64,000 bases of DNA from Roseobacter sp. CCS2 (GCF_000169435.1 NZ_AAYB01000002.1:310001-374000); one strand, 5' to 3'. Shown: positions 27,822-38,203, counted from the stretch's first letter. Notes: generated by a model from the letters alone, not told the origin. Program-made: numbers and translations.

Positions 27822-27855
27822 GTAAAAAGTAGAGCGCTCGGATGGCGCTCTACTT
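27822..27855 (-). terminator. Rho-independent terminator of mdh
   Basis: A perfect 11-bp stem (AAGTAGAGCGC paired with GCGCTCTACTT, 7-base loop) begins just after the mdh stop codon, and on the minus strand a T-rich tract follows. It insulates the secreted-protein gene from mdh. Confidence 0.85.
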
Positions 27856-27863
27856 CCGTTGGT

Positions 27864-28928
<1,065 letters not shown>

Positions 28929-28986
28929 TCAAGATGATGCCAAACCGCTAACGAGACGTGAATGAAGGACAAATCGGACCGCTTAC

Positions 28987-29742
28987 GTGATTGACTTTGG
29001 ATGGCAATTTTTTGCGGCTGGCATCCCTGCGATCATCTTTGGGGGCATTTCCAAGGGTGGTTTCGGGTCTGGTGCCGCATTTGTCGCTGGTGCGATTCTG
29101 GCGCTTGTTGTGCCGCCAAGTGTTGCTTTGGGCATTGTGCTGCCGCTGTTTATGCTGGTCGATGCGGCGACGCTGAAACCCTATTGGGGCAAATGGCATT
29201 GGCCATCTGCCAAGGGTTTGATGCTGGGCGCGATCCCGGGCTGCATCATTGCAGCTTGGCTTTACACGATTGTTGATGCGGATGTGTTTCGGTTGTTGAT
29301 CGGTGTGATCTGTCTGGCTTTCGTGGCGTTCCAGTGGTCACGTGCGATGGGTTGGCTGACCGTGAAGCAGATGCCGTTTTCTGCGCCTCTTGCACGGTTT
29401 GCGGGCACGGTGAGCGGTTTCACGAGCTTTGTCAGCCACGCAGGCGGGCCGCCCGCCGCGGTGTTCCTGCTTTCGCAAGGACTAAGCAAGACAGCGTATC
29501 AAGCCACAACGGTGGTGACATTTTGGGCGATCAACTGGATGAAGGCTGTGCCTTATGCCTTCTTGGGTATCTTCAGCTGGGATACGATAATGGGTAGCTT
29601 GGTCTTGGCGCCATTTGCTTTGCTGGGTGCGTGGATTGGCTTGAAGGCGCATCATTTGGTGCCAGAGCGGCTTTTCTTTGGCATCACTTATGTTTTGCTC
29701 GTGTTCACGGGCGTCCGGCTTATCGCGATTGCATTGGCATAA
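28987..29742 (+). CDS. TauE/SafE family transporter (sulfite exporter-like)
   Basis: A 251-aa integral membrane protein with about eight hydrophobic segments. It starts with a GTG codon at 28987 and has the family Gly-rich motif GISKGGFGSGAAFV in the first helix and a second repeat-like segment around SHAGGPPAAVFLLSQGL. The family exports sulfite or other organic anions. Its position near the mdh/mcl region does not identify the substrate. A second, unrelated copy is at 46928. Confidence 0.85.
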   Translation: MIDFGWQFFAAGIPAIIFGGISKGGFGSGAAFVAGAILALVVPPSVALGIVLPLFMLVDAATLKPYWGKWHWPSAKGLMLGAIPGCIIAAWLYTIVDADVFRLLIGVICLAFVAFQWSRAMGWLTVKQMPFSAPLARFAGTVSGFTSFVSHAGGPPAAVFLLSQGLSKTAYQATTVVTFWAINWMKAVPYAFLGIFSWDTIMGSLVLAPFALLGAWIGLKAHHLVPERLFFGITYVLLVFTGVRLIAIALA

Positions 29743-29756
29743 GCCGGACCCTGATA

Positions 29757-30071
29757 TCAGCTTTGGCTGTCGAAGTTTGCCAAAGGTTCGTTCACATATT
29801 GATAGGCTTGGCCTGCGGCGACAAGACAGGTTGGCCCGCCGGGGCGGGTGACCGTGATGGTCCATGATCCGGTGTCCATTGACGCAAAAACCTCAACCAC
29901 AGCGTTATCACTGCCCAAACCGATAGACTGGCGGCTTTCGCCATACCGTTCGCCCAGCCGTTCGACCACTGTCGCGTGGTCTGCGCAATGACCGGTTTGC
30001 GCACTGACCGGGTGCGCGGCAAGCAGTGCGGCACCAATGCCGAATGACATCAGAAAAAATGTACGTCTCAT
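29757..30071 (-). CDS. Small exported protein of unknown function
   Basis: A 104-aa protein with a signal peptide (MRRTFFLMSFGIGAALLAAHPVSA, cut before QTGHC) and a good ribosome binding site (GGGGA). The mature part of about 80 residues has two Cys (TGHCADHA, GGPTCLVAA) that could form a disulfide. It converges on the TauE gene and is divergent from the malyl-CoA lyase-like gene. No domain is recognised. Confidence 0.75.
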   Translation of the reverse strand: MRRTFFLMSFGIGAALLAAHPVSAQTGHCADHATVVERLGERYGESRQSIGLGSDNAVVEVFASMDTGSWTITVTRPGGPTCLVAAGQAYQYVNEPLANFDSQS

Positions 30072-30267
30072 CTTTGTTCCCCTTTATTGCGAAAGGTCAC
30101 CGCAGCACTGGCGCAGTGTCCCAAGTGGATCAAATTCTGCGGTCAACTTGCGCTAAATTGGTTAACACACCGTAACGACGCCATTGCGCTGCGTTGCGGC
30201 AATTTCGCCTTGAATGATCCGCTCAAATCTGGCGTTCTTTGCGCAACATTATTACGAGGAAGATTCG

Positions 30268-31110
30268 ATGCATGACCGCCCTTACCGATCAGCACTTTAT
30301 ATTCCGGGGTCCAAAGACCGGGCGCTGGACAAGGCGCGGGGTTTGCCTGTCGATGTAATCCTGTTTGATTTGGAAGATGCCGTCGCGCCAGACGCCAAGA
30401 TCGCGGCGCGCGATACGCTTTATGCGGCATTGGCGGACGGTGGATATGGTGCGCGGCTCAAGATTGTGCGCATCAATGGGCTGGATACGGAATGGGGCGC
30501 GGCGGATGCGGCTGCTGTCGCGGCGATGAATTGCGATGCGGTTCTGCTGCCCAAAGTGAATAGTCCCGAAGATGTCGATGCGTTGGCTGCTTTGGTCCCG
30601 GATTTGCCGATCTGGGCGATGATGGAGACGCCGCAGGGCATTTTAAATGCCGAAAGCATTGCCAAACATCCACGGATTGCGGGGTTTGTGCTGGGCACAA
30701 ATGATCTGGCGAAAGATCTGAATTCACGGACCCGCGCAGCGCTGATGACATCCTTGCAGCTTTGTATGCTGGCTGCAAAGGCTGCCGGAATCGTGGCATT
30801 AGATGGCGTCTACAATGCGTTCAAGGATGAGGACGGGTTGCGCGCCGAATGTGAAGAAGGTCGCGACATGGGCTTTGATGGCAAAACGCTGATCCACCCG
30901 GCACAGGTTGGGATCGCTAACGCCGCCTTTGGTCCGACAGAGGACGAGATTGATTTGGCGCGCCGTCAGATTGCAGCCTTTGAGCAGGCGGAAGCCGAGG
31001 GGCAGGGTGTTGCCGTGGTTGATGGCCGCATCGTTGAGAACTTGCATATCGTGACCGCCCGCGCGACCTTGGCGAAAGCTGACGCCATCGCCGCATTGGA
31101 GACCACATGA
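30268..31110 (+). CDS. mcl2: HpcH/HpaI-family CoA ester lyase, likely (3S)-malyl-CoA thioesterase/lyase
   Basis: A 280-aa CitE-like TIM-barrel enzyme. Motifs LFDLEDAVAPDAK, PKVNSPEDV and METPQGILNAESIA carry the Mg-binding Asp/Glu and the CoA site. Rhodobacter sphaeroides Mcl2 is of similar length and acts as a (3S)-malyl-CoA thioesterase beside Mcl1. Here the mesaconyl-CoA hydratase gene follows in the same operon, which supports a role in the ethylmalonyl-CoA pathway. Lyase versus thioesterase activity cannot be told from sequence alone. The ribosome binding site is GAGGAA before 30268. Confidence 0.8.
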   Translation: MHDRPYRSALYIPGSKDRALDKARGLPVDVILFDLEDAVAPDAKIAARDTLYAALADGGYGARLKIVRINGLDTEWGAADAAAVAAMNCDAVLLPKVNSPEDVDALAALVPDLPIWAMMETPQGILNAESIAKHPRIAGFVLGTNDLAKDLNSRTRAALMTSLQLCMLAAKAAGIVALDGVYNAFKDEDGLRAECEEGRDMGFDGKTLIHPAQVGIANAAFGPTEDEIDLARRQIAAFEQAEAEGQGVAVVDGRIVENLHIVTARATLAKADAIAALETT

Positions 31111-31661
31111 CATTATTGATCGCAGGTGTTGCCCTTTGGTGGGCGGCGCATTTGTTCAAACGCGTGGCCCCGGGGCCGCGTGCAAAACTGGGTGAGCCGG
31201 GCAAGGGGCTTGTGAAGGTTCTGATTGTGGTCAGCATTGTGCTGATGGTGCTGGGGTATCGTGCCGCCGATGGGGCCGTGTATTGGGGCCGCGATCCCAT
31301 GTGGGTCGGGATTAATAATCTGCTGATGATCTTGGCGTTTTATTTTTATGCCGCAAGTGCGGCGAAAGATGCGAAAATCTGGTTGGGTACCAAGGTGCGT
31401 CATCCGCAACTGACCGGGTTTTCGATTTGGGCTGTGGCGCATTTGCTGGTGAATGGCGATACACCGTCGTTCATCTTGTTCGGTGGGCTTCTGGTTTGGG
31501 CTATTGTGGAAATCCTGCTGATCAATGCGCAAGAGGGGCCTTGGCAGACCCCTGACCGTGCGCCGGTCAAAAAGGAAATCGTGGCAATCGTTGTGACAAT
31601 TGTTGTTACGGTTGTCGTGATGGGAATTCACTATGCGCTGGGCGTGACGCCATGGGGGTAG
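31107..31661 (+). CDS. NnrU family membrane protein
   Basis: A 184-aa inner-membrane protein with five or six hydrophobic segments. The family-typical WWAAHLFKRVAPGPRAKLG at the start and IWAVAHLLVNGD in the middle identify it as NnrU-like. NnrU is linked to denitrification in some species, but most homologues are in other contexts and their role is not known. Its start overlaps the stop of the upstream lyase gene (ATGA), so it is co-translated with mcl2. Confidence 0.8.
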   Translation: MTLLIAGVALWWAAHLFKRVAPGPRAKLGEPGKGLVKVLIVVSIVLMVLGYRAADGAVYWGRDPMWVGINNLLMILAFYFYAASAAKDAKIWLGTKVRHPQLTGFSIWAVAHLLVNGDTPSFILFGGLLVWAIVEILLINAQEGPWQTPDRAPVKKEIVAIVVTIVVTVVVMGIHYALGVTPWG

Positions 31662-31665
31662 TGCG

Positions 31666-31869
31666 ATGAAAATCTACAGACTGCTGACTGAGGATGACAC
31701 GTCGGCCTTTTGCCATAAAGTGTCCGAGGCACTGTCAAAAGGATGGGAGCTTTATGGCGACCCGACCTATGCCTTTGACCATGCCAATGGTGTGATGCGC
31801 TGCGGGCAGGCGGTGACGAAAGATGTCGACACACCCTATTCCACAGATATGAAGTTGGGGCAGCAATGA
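31666..31869 (+). CDS. DUF1737 small protein
   Basis: A 67-aa soluble protein with the DUF1737 pattern YRLLTEDDTSAFCHKVSEALSKGWELYGDPTYAFD. Its function is not known. It begins four bases after the NnrU gene and its end overlaps the mesaconyl-CoA hydratase start (ATGA), so it is within the mcl2-mch operon. Confidence 0.8.
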   Translation: MKIYRLLTEDDTSAFCHKVSEALSKGWELYGDPTYAFDHANGVMRCGQAVTKDVDTPYSTDMKLGQQ

Positions 31870-32891
31870 TCAAGACGAACACAGGCCGTTTTTTTGAGGA
31901 CTACGCCGTGGGTGATGTGATCACCCACGCGGTGCCCCGCACGATTTCCGGGGGCGAGCGGGCGATGTATCATGCGCTTTATCCCGCACGTGGGGCGCTT
32001 TATTCTTCGGATGAGTTCGCACGCGCCTGTGGATTGCCCGCTTCACCTGTCGATGATCTGATCACGTTTCATACCGTTTTCGGCAAGACCGTTCCGGATG
32101 TGTCGTTGAACGCGGTGGCCAACCTTGGCTATGCCGAGGGGCGCTGGCTGCGTCCGGTTTATCCCGGCGACACGCTGGTGTCGCAGTCCGAAGTGATTGG
32201 GATAAAGCAGAACTCCAACGGGAAATCTGGTGTCGTGTGGGTCCGTACCACCGGGCGCAATCAGCATGGTGAAGAGGTTCTGAACTACGTGCGCTGGGTG
32301 ATGGTGCGTAAATACAAGACAACACCTGCGCCGCATCCAGTCATCCCGGAATTGGCGGCTGCGGTCGCCGCGTCTGATATCGTTGTGCCTGACGGCCTGA
32401 CCTTTGCGGCGTATGATTTTGCCCTTGCCGGAGAGCCGCATCGTATGTCGGATTATGCGGTGGGTGAGATTATCGACCATGTCGATGGTGTGACGATTGA
32501 AGAGGCTGAACATATGCTGGCCACCCGCCTGTGGCAGAACACGGCGAAGGTGCACTTTGATGCGAAAAACCGCCCGGATGGGAAGCGGTTGATCTATGGC
32601 GGCCATGTAATCTCGCTGGCGCGGGCGCTGTCCTTCAATGGATTGGCCAATGCGCAGATGATCGTGGCGTTAAATGCAGGTGCACACGCGAACCCTTGTT
32701 TTGCGGGTGATACGGTGCGCGCGTGGTCAGAGGTGCTGGATAGGGCAGAGACAGACACGCCGGGTGTCGGTGCGATCCGGTTGCGCTTGGTGGCGACCAA
32801 AGGCGATGCAGGGGTTTTGCGCGGGGACGACGGCAAATATCATCCGGACGTGCTGCTTGATCTGGATTACTGGGCCTTGATGCCAGCCTGA
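31866..32891 (+). CDS. mch: Mesaconyl-CoA hydratase (beta-methylmalyl-CoA dehydratase)
   Basis: A 341-aa double hot-dog MaoC-like enzyme. The N-terminus GRFFEDYAVGDVITHAVPRTISGGE and the second-half motif VGEIIDHVDGVTIEEAEHMLATRLWQNTAKVHFD match the mesaconyl-CoA hydratase family rather than simple enoyl-CoA hydratases, and length agrees with the Rhodobacter enzyme. It interconverts mesaconyl-CoA and beta-methylmalyl-CoA in the ethylmalonyl-CoA pathway. The operon with mcl2 and the nearby ecm and ccr genes give strong context. Confidence 0.9.
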   Translation: MIKTNTGRFFEDYAVGDVITHAVPRTISGGERAMYHALYPARGALYSSDEFARACGLPASPVDDLITFHTVFGKTVPDVSLNAVANLGYAEGRWLRPVYPGDTLVSQSEVIGIKQNSNGKSGVVWVRTTGRNQHGEEVLNYVRWVMVRKYKTTPAPHPVIPELAAAVAASDIVVPDGLTFAAYDFALAGEPHRMSDYAVGEIIDHVDGVTIEEAEHMLATRLWQNTAKVHFDAKNRPDGKRLIYGGHVISLARALSFNGLANAQMIVALNAGAHANPCFAGDTVRAWSEVLDRAETDTPGVGAIRLRLVATKGDAGVLRGDDGKYHPDVLLDLDYWALMPA

Positions 32892-32991
32892 TACAGTAGT
32901 TGTGATTTGCGCGACCCAGCATCGCCGCTGGTGTGGCGTCGTGCGCAAGCTGCTGCGTGAGTTGACCAAGTCGCTGGCAGGATTGCAGCAT

Positions 32992-33026
32992 TTTGTGATC
33001 ACAGATTTTTCGAGTGTGATCACAAG
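32992..33026. promoter_or_regulatory. Tandem GTGATCAC operator upstream of sdhC
   Basis: Two palindromes with cores GTGATCAC at 32995-33002 and 33016-33023 are spaced exactly 21 bp, with flanks TTTGTGATCACAG and TGTGATCACAA and a T-rich spacer. This matches the sucC element almost base for base outside the spacer. It lies about 140-170 bp upstream of sdhC, in a 274-bp non-coding region. Confidence 0.75.
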
Positions 33027-33165
33027 TAATAAAAACTTAATCAGACGCGACCATTTTTCACGCTATTAGCCTGTCAGTTGGCGTGACTCTCCTGATGGAA
33101 TGGTGCAATAAGACTATCAAAGGCGTCGTCTTGCCGGACGACACATGCCAACGAAGGGAACTGTT

Positions 33166-33549
33166 ATGGCTGACGTGAACCGGGGCAATCGCCCGCTTTC
33201 ACCGCATTTGACGATCTATCGTCCGCAATGGACGTCAATGTCCTCAATTCTGGTTCGGATTACCGGCAATGCGCTGATTGTCGCCGCGCTGATGATCGTG
33301 TGGTGGTTTGTGGCGGCGGCGGCGGGGCCAGATGCATTCGCAACTGCCAATGGGTTCGTGACCAGCTGGTTTGGCGATCTGATCATGACCCTTTCGGTAT
33401 TGGGTCTTTGGTATCACCTGCTGGGCGGTTTGCGCCATTTGGTGTGGGACAGCGGACGCATGCTGGATGTTGATAAGTCAGAGCTTGCCGCGCAGATGAT
33501 GGTTGTGCTGTCAGTTTTGCTGACAATCTTTACCATCGTTGTTGTGTAA
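33166..33549 (+). CDS. sdhC: Succinate dehydrogenase cytochrome b556 subunit
   Basis: A 127-aa membrane anchor with three helices. The family motif RPLSPHLTIYRPQ is at the N-terminus and the haem-ligand region YHLLGGLRHLVWD is in the middle. The start at 33166 (GAAGGGA upstream) is chosen over the in-frame ATG at 33145. It begins the sdhCDAB operon behind the paired palindromes. Confidence 0.95.
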   Translation: MADVNRGNRPLSPHLTIYRPQWTSMSSILVRITGNALIVAALMIVWWFVAAAAGPDAFATANGFVTSWFGDLIMTLSVLGLWYHLLGGLRHLVWDSGRMLDVDKSELAAQMMVVLSVLLTIFTIVVV

Positions 33550-33561
33550 AGGGGCGCTGAT

Positions 33562-33933
33562 ATGGCTTTTTTGACTGATCGTAAGCGCGCCTCTGGCATG
33601 GGGTCTGCAAAGACCGGGACAGAGCATCATTGGCAGATGATGGTCACATCCGTGGCGCTATTGATCCTGATCCCAATGTTTATCTTCACCTTCGGCTGGA
33701 TCCTTGGGGCACCTTATGAAGAGGTGATTGCCTATTACCAACGTCCATTCCCGGCTGTTGTGGCGATCCTGACTTTGTTGGTTGGCTTTTTTCATTACCG
33801 GTTGGGTGTCCAAACCCTGATCGAGGATTATGTCCATGGTTTCGCCCGCAAGGCCGCAATCATTGGCATGATCTGCCTGTCCTATGCAGCGGCGGCTTTT
33901 GCGATTTTCGCAATCATCCGCATCGCCCTTTAA
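33562..33933 (+). CDS. sdhD: Succinate dehydrogenase hydrophobic membrane anchor subunit
   Basis: A 123-aa three-helix membrane subunit. After a basic N-terminus (MAFLTDRKRASGMGSAKTGTEHHW) come helices and the conserved region FHYRLGVQTLIEDYVHGF, which contributes to haem and quinone binding. It lies 12 bp after sdhC. Confidence 0.94.
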   Translation: MAFLTDRKRASGMGSAKTGTEHHWQMMVTSVALLILIPMFIFTFGWILGAPYEEVIAYYQRPFPAVVAILTLLVGFFHYRLGVQTLIEDYVHGFARKAAIIGMICLSYAAAAFAIFAIIRIAL

Positions 33934-33954
33934 TACTTTCGGAGCAACCTCAAG

Positions 33955-35760
33955 ATGGCAGCCTACGAATACGAAACACATACCTATGACGCGATTGTTG
34001 TAGGGGCCGGTGGCGCTGGCCTGCGGGCTACATTGGGTCTAGCCGAACAGGGTCTACGGACCGCATGTATCACCAAGGTGTTCCCGACCCGGTCGCACAC
34101 TGTCGCCGCACAGGGCGGTATCGCCGCCTCCCTTGGCAACATGGGCCCCGATAGCTGGCAGTGGCATATGTATGACACCGTCAAAGGATCGGACTGGTTG
34201 GGTGATACCGACGCGATGGAGTATTTGGCCCGTGAAGCGCCCAAAGCGGTTTATGAGCTGGAACACTACGGCGTACCGTTTTCGCGGACCGAAGAGGGCA
34301 AGATCTACCAGCGTCCCTTTGGGGGTCACACGACCGAGTTTGGTGAAGGCCCGCCTGTGCAACGTACCTGTGCTGCCGCCGACCGGACTGGCCACGCGAT
34401 TTTGCATACGCTTTATGGCCAATCGCTGAAACAGCAGGCCGAGTTTTACATCGAATATTTCGCCCTTGATCTGATCATGTCAGATGATGGCATCTGCCAG
34501 GGTGTGATCGCATGGAAGCTGGACGACGGCACCATGCATGTGTTCAACGCCAAGACTGTTGTGCTGGCCACAGGCGGCTATGGCCGTGCGTATTTCAGCG
34601 CGACATCTGCCCACACCTGTACAGGTGATGGCGGCGGTATGGTCGCCCGTCAGGGGCTGCCATTGCAGGATATGGAGTTTGTGCAGTTCCATCCAACCGG
34701 GATTTATGGTGCGGGTTGCTTGATTACCGAAGGCGCGCGCGGCGAGGGTGGTTATCTGACCAACTCTGAAGGTGAGCGGTTTATGGAGCGCTATGCCCCG
34801 AACTACAAAGACCTTGCCCCCCGCGATTACGTTAGCCGCTGTATGACGATGGAAATCCGCGAAGGGCGCGGCGTGGGGGCGAATGGCGACCACATCAGCC
34901 TGAATCTGAACCACTTGCCGAAAGAAGCTTTGGCCGAACGCCTGCCGGGTATTTCGGAAAGCGCACGCATCTTTGCGGGTGTTGACGTGACTAAGGAAGC
35001 GATCCCTGTGCTACCGACCGTACACTACAACATGGGCGGTATCCCAACAAACTATCACGGTGAGGTTCTGAACCCGACGAAGAAGGACCCAACTGCTGTT
35101 GTGCCGGGTCTGATGGCTGTGGGTGAAGCGGGCTGTGCGTCCGTGCATGGGGCGAACCGCTTGGGCTCAAACAGCCTGATCGACCTTGTGGTCTTTGGCC
35201 GCGCCGCTGCAATCCGTGCGGGTGAGGTTGTGGACCGGGATGCACCTAATCCAACGCTGAACCAAGCGTCGGTTGATGCGTGCTTTGACCGTTTTGACGG
35301 GCTGCGCCATGCCAAAGGCACTGTTGGCACTGCTGAACTGCGTCTTGAAATGCAAAAGGCGATGCAGGCAGATGCGGCCGTGTTCCGTACCGACAAAACG
35401 CTGGGCGAAGGTGTGGAGAAGATGACGGCGATTGCGGAAAAGATGGACGATCTTTATGTCACTGACCGCAGTCTTGTCTGGAACAGCGACCTGATGGAAA
35501 CGCTGGAATTAACCAACCTGATGCCCAATGCGCTGGCCACAATCGTGGGTGCCGAGGCGCGCAAGGAAAGCCGTGGCGCGCATGCGCATGAAGATTATGC
35601 AACGCGTGATGACGAAAAATGGCGGGTGCATACGCTAAGCCATGTTGATGCAGCCAAAGTGAAGCTTAGCTATCGCCCAGTGATCACTGAAGGTCTGACG
35701 ACTGAGGCTGAGGGCGGGATTTCCAAAGCGAAAATCGCCCCGAAAGAGCGGACATTTTGA
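33955..35760 (+). CDS. sdhA: Succinate dehydrogenase flavoprotein subunit
   Basis: A 601-aa FAD subunit. It has the dinucleotide fold [17 protein letters not shown], the covalent FAD site His in [17 protein letters not shown], the active-site region [22 protein letters not shown], and the C-terminal [13 protein letters not shown]. It oxidises succinate to fumarate. A GGAG lies upstream of the start. Its stop overlaps the start of a lipoprotein gene (TGATG), so sdhB is not next. Confidence 0.97.
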   Translation: MAAYEYETHTYDAIVVGAGGAGLRATLGLAEQGLRTACITKVFPTRSHTVAAQGGIAASLGNMGPDSWQWHMYDTVKGSDWLGDTDAMEYLAREAPKAVYELEHYGVPFSRTEEGKIYQRPFGGHTTEFGEGPPVQRTCAAADRTGHAILHTLYGQSLKQQAEFYIEYFALDLIMSDDGICQGVIAWKLDDGTMHVFNAKTVVLATGGYGRAYFSATSAHTCTGDGGGMVARQGLPLQDMEFVQFHPTGIYGAGCLITEGARGEGGYLTNSEGERFMERYAPNYKDLAPRDYVSRCMTMEIREGRGVGANGDHISLNLNHLPKEALAERLPGISESARIFAGVDVTKEAIPVLPTVHYNMGGIPTNYHGEVLNPTKKDPTAVVPGLMAVGEAGCASVHGANRLGSNSLIDLVVFGRAAAIRAGEVVDRDAPNPTLNQASVDACFDRFDGLRHAKGTVGTAELRLEMQKAMQADAAVFRTDKTLGEGVEKMTAIAEKMDDLYVTDRSLVWNSDLMETLELTNLMPNALATIVGAEARKESRGAHAHEDYATRDDEKWRVHTLSHVDAAKVKLSYRPVITEGLTTEAEGGISKAKIAPKERTF

Positions 35761-36083
35761 TGCGTATTCTGGCTTCTTTGATTGCAGTACCCATGATGCT
35801 TGCGGGATGTATCCAAGACCTTGGTCCGACGGGCGATGTATTTGCGCGCGACGCGGCAAAGGGTGTGGTGAATACCGCAGTCCAGACCCGTTTTCCGGGC
35901 GTTGATGCGCGGCCATTGACCGATTGCATCATCGACAACGCCTCAACCCCTGAGATTTTGCAGATTGCTGAAGGTGCACTTGTCGGTGCAAATGCGGCGA
36001 CAACGGACCTGATTGTGAAAATCGCGGAACGGCCAGAAACTGTGCGGTGTACGGTAAATAGTTCTTTGGGGCTGAACCTATGA
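35760..36083 (+). CDS. Unknown lipoprotein 1 between sdhA and sdhB
   Basis: A 107-aa predicted lipoprotein: [17 protein letters not shown] gives a lipobox LAGC. The mature part has two further Cys (LTDCIIDNA, VRCTVNSS), a helical Ala-rich middle, and no recognised domain. The ATG overlaps the sdhA stop, so it is translationally coupled to the flavoprotein gene. It is followed by a second lipoprotein gene in ATGA overlap. Confidence 0.75.
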   Translation: MRILASLIAVPMMLAGCIQDLGPTGDVFARDAAKGVVNTAVQTRFPGVDARPLTDCIIDNASTPEILQIAEGALVGANAATTDLIVKIAERPETVRCTVNSSLGLNL

Positions 36084-36367
36084 TGCGATTTGCAGTTATT
36101 GGTGGAGTGATGTTGATAAGTGCTTGCGCGCCGATCACGCCAGAACGCGCAGCAGACCGCTGCGAAGACCGCGCGCGTGCAGCGCAAGGCCCCGAAGTTG
36201 GGCTGAACGTTGGCGTCAATAGCGACACTGGCGCGTCCGCAAGCGCGGACATTAGCATAAGCGCAGATGCGATACGCGGCCTTGACCCAATCGCGGTCTA
36301 CGAAAGCTGTGTTTTGAATTTGACAGGTGAGCCGCCGATCCGGCCAGTCCGCCTGCGTGCACGATAA
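36080..36367 (+). CDS. Unknown lipoprotein 2 between sdhA and sdhB
   Basis: A 95-aa predicted lipoprotein with the signal MMRFAVIGGVMLISAC and a lipobox ISAC. Two more Cys (ADRCEDRARA, VYESCVLNL) flank a Gly/Ser/Ala-rich segment with alternating small residues (VGVNSDTGASASADISISAD) that looks like beta structure. Its start overlaps lipoprotein 1 (ATGA), and sdhB begins 37 bp after its stop. Confidence 0.75.
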   Translation: MMRFAVIGGVMLISACAPITPERAADRCEDRARAAQGPEVGLNVGVNSDTGASASADISISADAIRGLDPIAVYESCVLNLTGEPPIRPVRLRAR

Positions 36368-36404
36368 GATTTAGGGCCCTGCCTTAGACGGAAGGAACGA
36401 CAAG

Positions 36405-37184
36405 ATGGTACAACTGACACTTCCCAAGAATTCCCGCATGACTGTGGGTAAAACGTGGCCTAAGCCGGAAGGTGCGACCAACCTGCGCAAAGTGCAGGTT
36501 TACCGCTGGAACCCGGATGATGGCAAAACCCCGCAGCTTGATACGTACTTTATCGATATGGATGACTGCGGTCCGATGGTTCTGGATGCGCTGATCAAGA
36601 TAAAGAACGAGATTGATCCGACACTGACATTCCGCCGGTCATGCCGCGAGGGCATTTGTGGATCTTGCGCGATGAATATCGACGGGATCAATACGCTGGC
36701 CTGTATTTACGGCATGGATGAAATCAAGGGCGATGTGAAAATCTATCCGTTGCCGCACATGCCGGTGATCAAGGATTTGATCCCTGATTTGACGCATTTT
36801 TACGCGCAGCATGCCTCTGTCATGCCATGGCTTGAGACGAAGACGAACCGCCCTGCCAAAGAGTGGAAGCAATCGATTGACGACCGCAAAAAGCTGGATG
36901 GTCTGTATGAATGCGTGATGTGCGCATGTTGTTCAACGTCTTGCCCATCCTACTGGTGGAACGGTGATCGGTATCTGGGTCCTGCCGCTCTGTTGCACGC
37001 TTACCGCTGGATCATCGACAGCCGCGATGAGGCGACGGGCGAGCGTTTGGATGAACTGGAAGATCCGTTCAAGCTTTATCGCTGCCATACAATTATGAAC
37101 TGCGCCAAGACATGTCCAAAGGGGCTTAACCCAGCCAAGGCGATTGCGCATATCAAAGGCATGATGGTCGAACGGGTCGTTTAA
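36405..37184 (+). CDS. sdhB: Succinate dehydrogenase iron-sulfur subunit
   Basis: A 259-aa subunit with the [2Fe-2S] ligands in [15 protein letters not shown] and LAC, the [4Fe-4S] motif [16 protein letters not shown], and the [3Fe-4S] and remaining ligands in [17 protein letters not shown]. It passes electrons from SdhA to the quinone. A strong ribosome binding site (GGAAGGA) precedes it. A GC-rich hairpin follows its stop. Confidence 0.97.
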   Translation: MVQLTLPKNSRMTVGKTWPKPEGATNLRKVQVYRWNPDDGKTPQLDTYFIDMDDCGPMVLDALIKIKNEIDPTLTFRRSCREGICGSCAMNIDGINTLACIYGMDEIKGDVKIYPLPHMPVIKDLIPDLTHFYAQHASVMPWLETKTNRPAKEWKQSIDDRKKLDGLYECVMCACCSTSCPSYWWNGDRYLGPAALLHAYRWIIDSRDEATGERLDELEDPFKLYRCHTIMNCAKTCPKGLNPAKAIAHIKGMMVERVV

Positions 37185-37216
37185 CGCTGACTGTTGTTTT
37201 CGGCTGCAACGTCGAA

Positions 37217-37233
37217 GGGGGCTGTCTGCCCCC
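37217..37233 (+). terminator. GC-rich hairpin downstream of sdhB
   Basis: GGGGGC, loop TGTCT, GCCCCC begins 33 bases after the sdhB stop codon. No T-run follows, so this is a hairpin of terminator or RNA-stabilising type. Confidence 0.5.
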
Positions 37234-37248
37234 CGCTTACACGTCCCC

Positions 37249-37410
37249 CGAGGATATTTATGGGCCAATAATAACGAGGCATTAACCCAGATCAGTGATG
37301 CTTATCGGGCGGTACAGGCAGGGATGCTGATGACCGTGGCCGGTAATGACCGGAAGGGCTCGTCTTTGTTGGCGGGCCCTTGTCTATTATTGGTCCATAA
37401 ATCTCCTGAG
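37249..37410. repeat. Long imperfect inverted repeat between sdhB and deoD
   Basis: The left arm (37249-37273, CGAGGATATTTATGGGCCAA and onward to AATAAT) and the right arm (37386-37410, reading back as CTCAGGAGATTTATGGACCA and onward) match at about 20 of 25 positions. The arms are 112 bp apart. Short repeats of this kind lie between genes in roseobacter genomes. Whether it is an inactive mobile unit or a transcript-end signal cannot be told here. Confidence 0.6.
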
Positions 37411-37442
37411 AGGGACCTGAAACGTGGCCGGGGGTAAACCCC

Positions 37443-38147
37443 CTATGCAAAGGCTGCCGCAAGCGCGATTTCAACCATATCACCGAACGACCGTTCGCGG
37501 TCTTCTGCTGGCAGCGCTTCATGCGTGATCAGGTGGTCGCTGACGGTTAGGACGGCCAAGGCGCGCCGCCCATAGCGCGCAGCGAGATTATAGAGTTCGG
37601 CTGCCTCCATCTCGACCCCTAAAATCCCGTGTCGGACCATCTGTTCATTCAGGTCAGGGCGTTCATCATAGAATACATCCGACGAATAAATGCCGCCCAC
37701 ATGGGTCGGCACACCCTTTGATTTTGCGGCCTGATGTGCAGCTGCCAGCAGAACATAGTCGGCGCAGGGGGCGAAATTCAGTTCTTTGAAGATCCCCCGC
37801 GATGGCGTTGAAAGCGTTGAGGCTGTCATGGCAAGGATCACATCGCGGATACCGACATTTTTTTGCATGCCCCCACAAGAGCCAATACGGATCAACGTCT
37901 GAACATCGTAATCCTTGATCAGCTCGTTGGCATAGATTGACAGTGACGGCATGCCCATGCCGGACCCCTGGATCGTCACAGGATGTCCGTTCCATGTGCC
38001 TGTAAAGCCCAGCATACCACGCACTTCGTTGATGCAACGCGCATCGGTCAAAAATGTCTCGGCGGCCCATTTCGCGCGATAGGGATCGCCGGGCATCAGC
38101 ACGGTTGGGGCGATATCGCTTTTTTCAGCACCGATGTGGATTGTCAT
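37443..38147 (-). CDS. deoD: Purine-nucleoside phosphorylase, DeoD type
   Basis: A 234-aa hexameric-type PNP (family 1). Family landmarks are [13 protein letters not shown] at the start (phosphate site), [20 protein letters not shown], the nucleoside-binding [13 protein letters not shown], and the catalytic Asp in [10 protein letters not shown]. It splits purine nucleosides with phosphate. A second, trimeric-type PNP is encoded at 47984. It is convergent with the sdh operon. Confidence 0.95.
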   Translation of the reverse strand: MTIHIGAEKSDIAPTVLMPGDPYRAKWAAETFLTDARCINEVRGMLGFTGTWNGHPVTIQGSGMGMPSLSIYANELIKDYDVQTLIRIGSCGGMQKNVGIRDVILAMTASTLSTPSRGIFKELNFAPCADYVLLAAAHQAAKSKGVPTHVGGIYSSDVFYDERPDLNEQMVRHGILGVEMEAAELYNLAARYGRRALAVLTVSDHLITHEALPAEDRERSFGDMVEIALAAAFA

Positions 38148-38203
38148 GACTGGGCCTTCCTATATTTTGGCCCAGCCTAAGCGCAGTCGATCAGAGGTGA
38201 AAG

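Noticed and set aside
31917-31924. GTGATCAC inside mch, also at 35680-35687 (sdhA) and 50821-50828 (permease)
   Set aside because: They are single copies within coding sequence, lack the T/A flanks and the 21-bp partner, and about one such 8-mer is expected per 64 kb per strand by chance.
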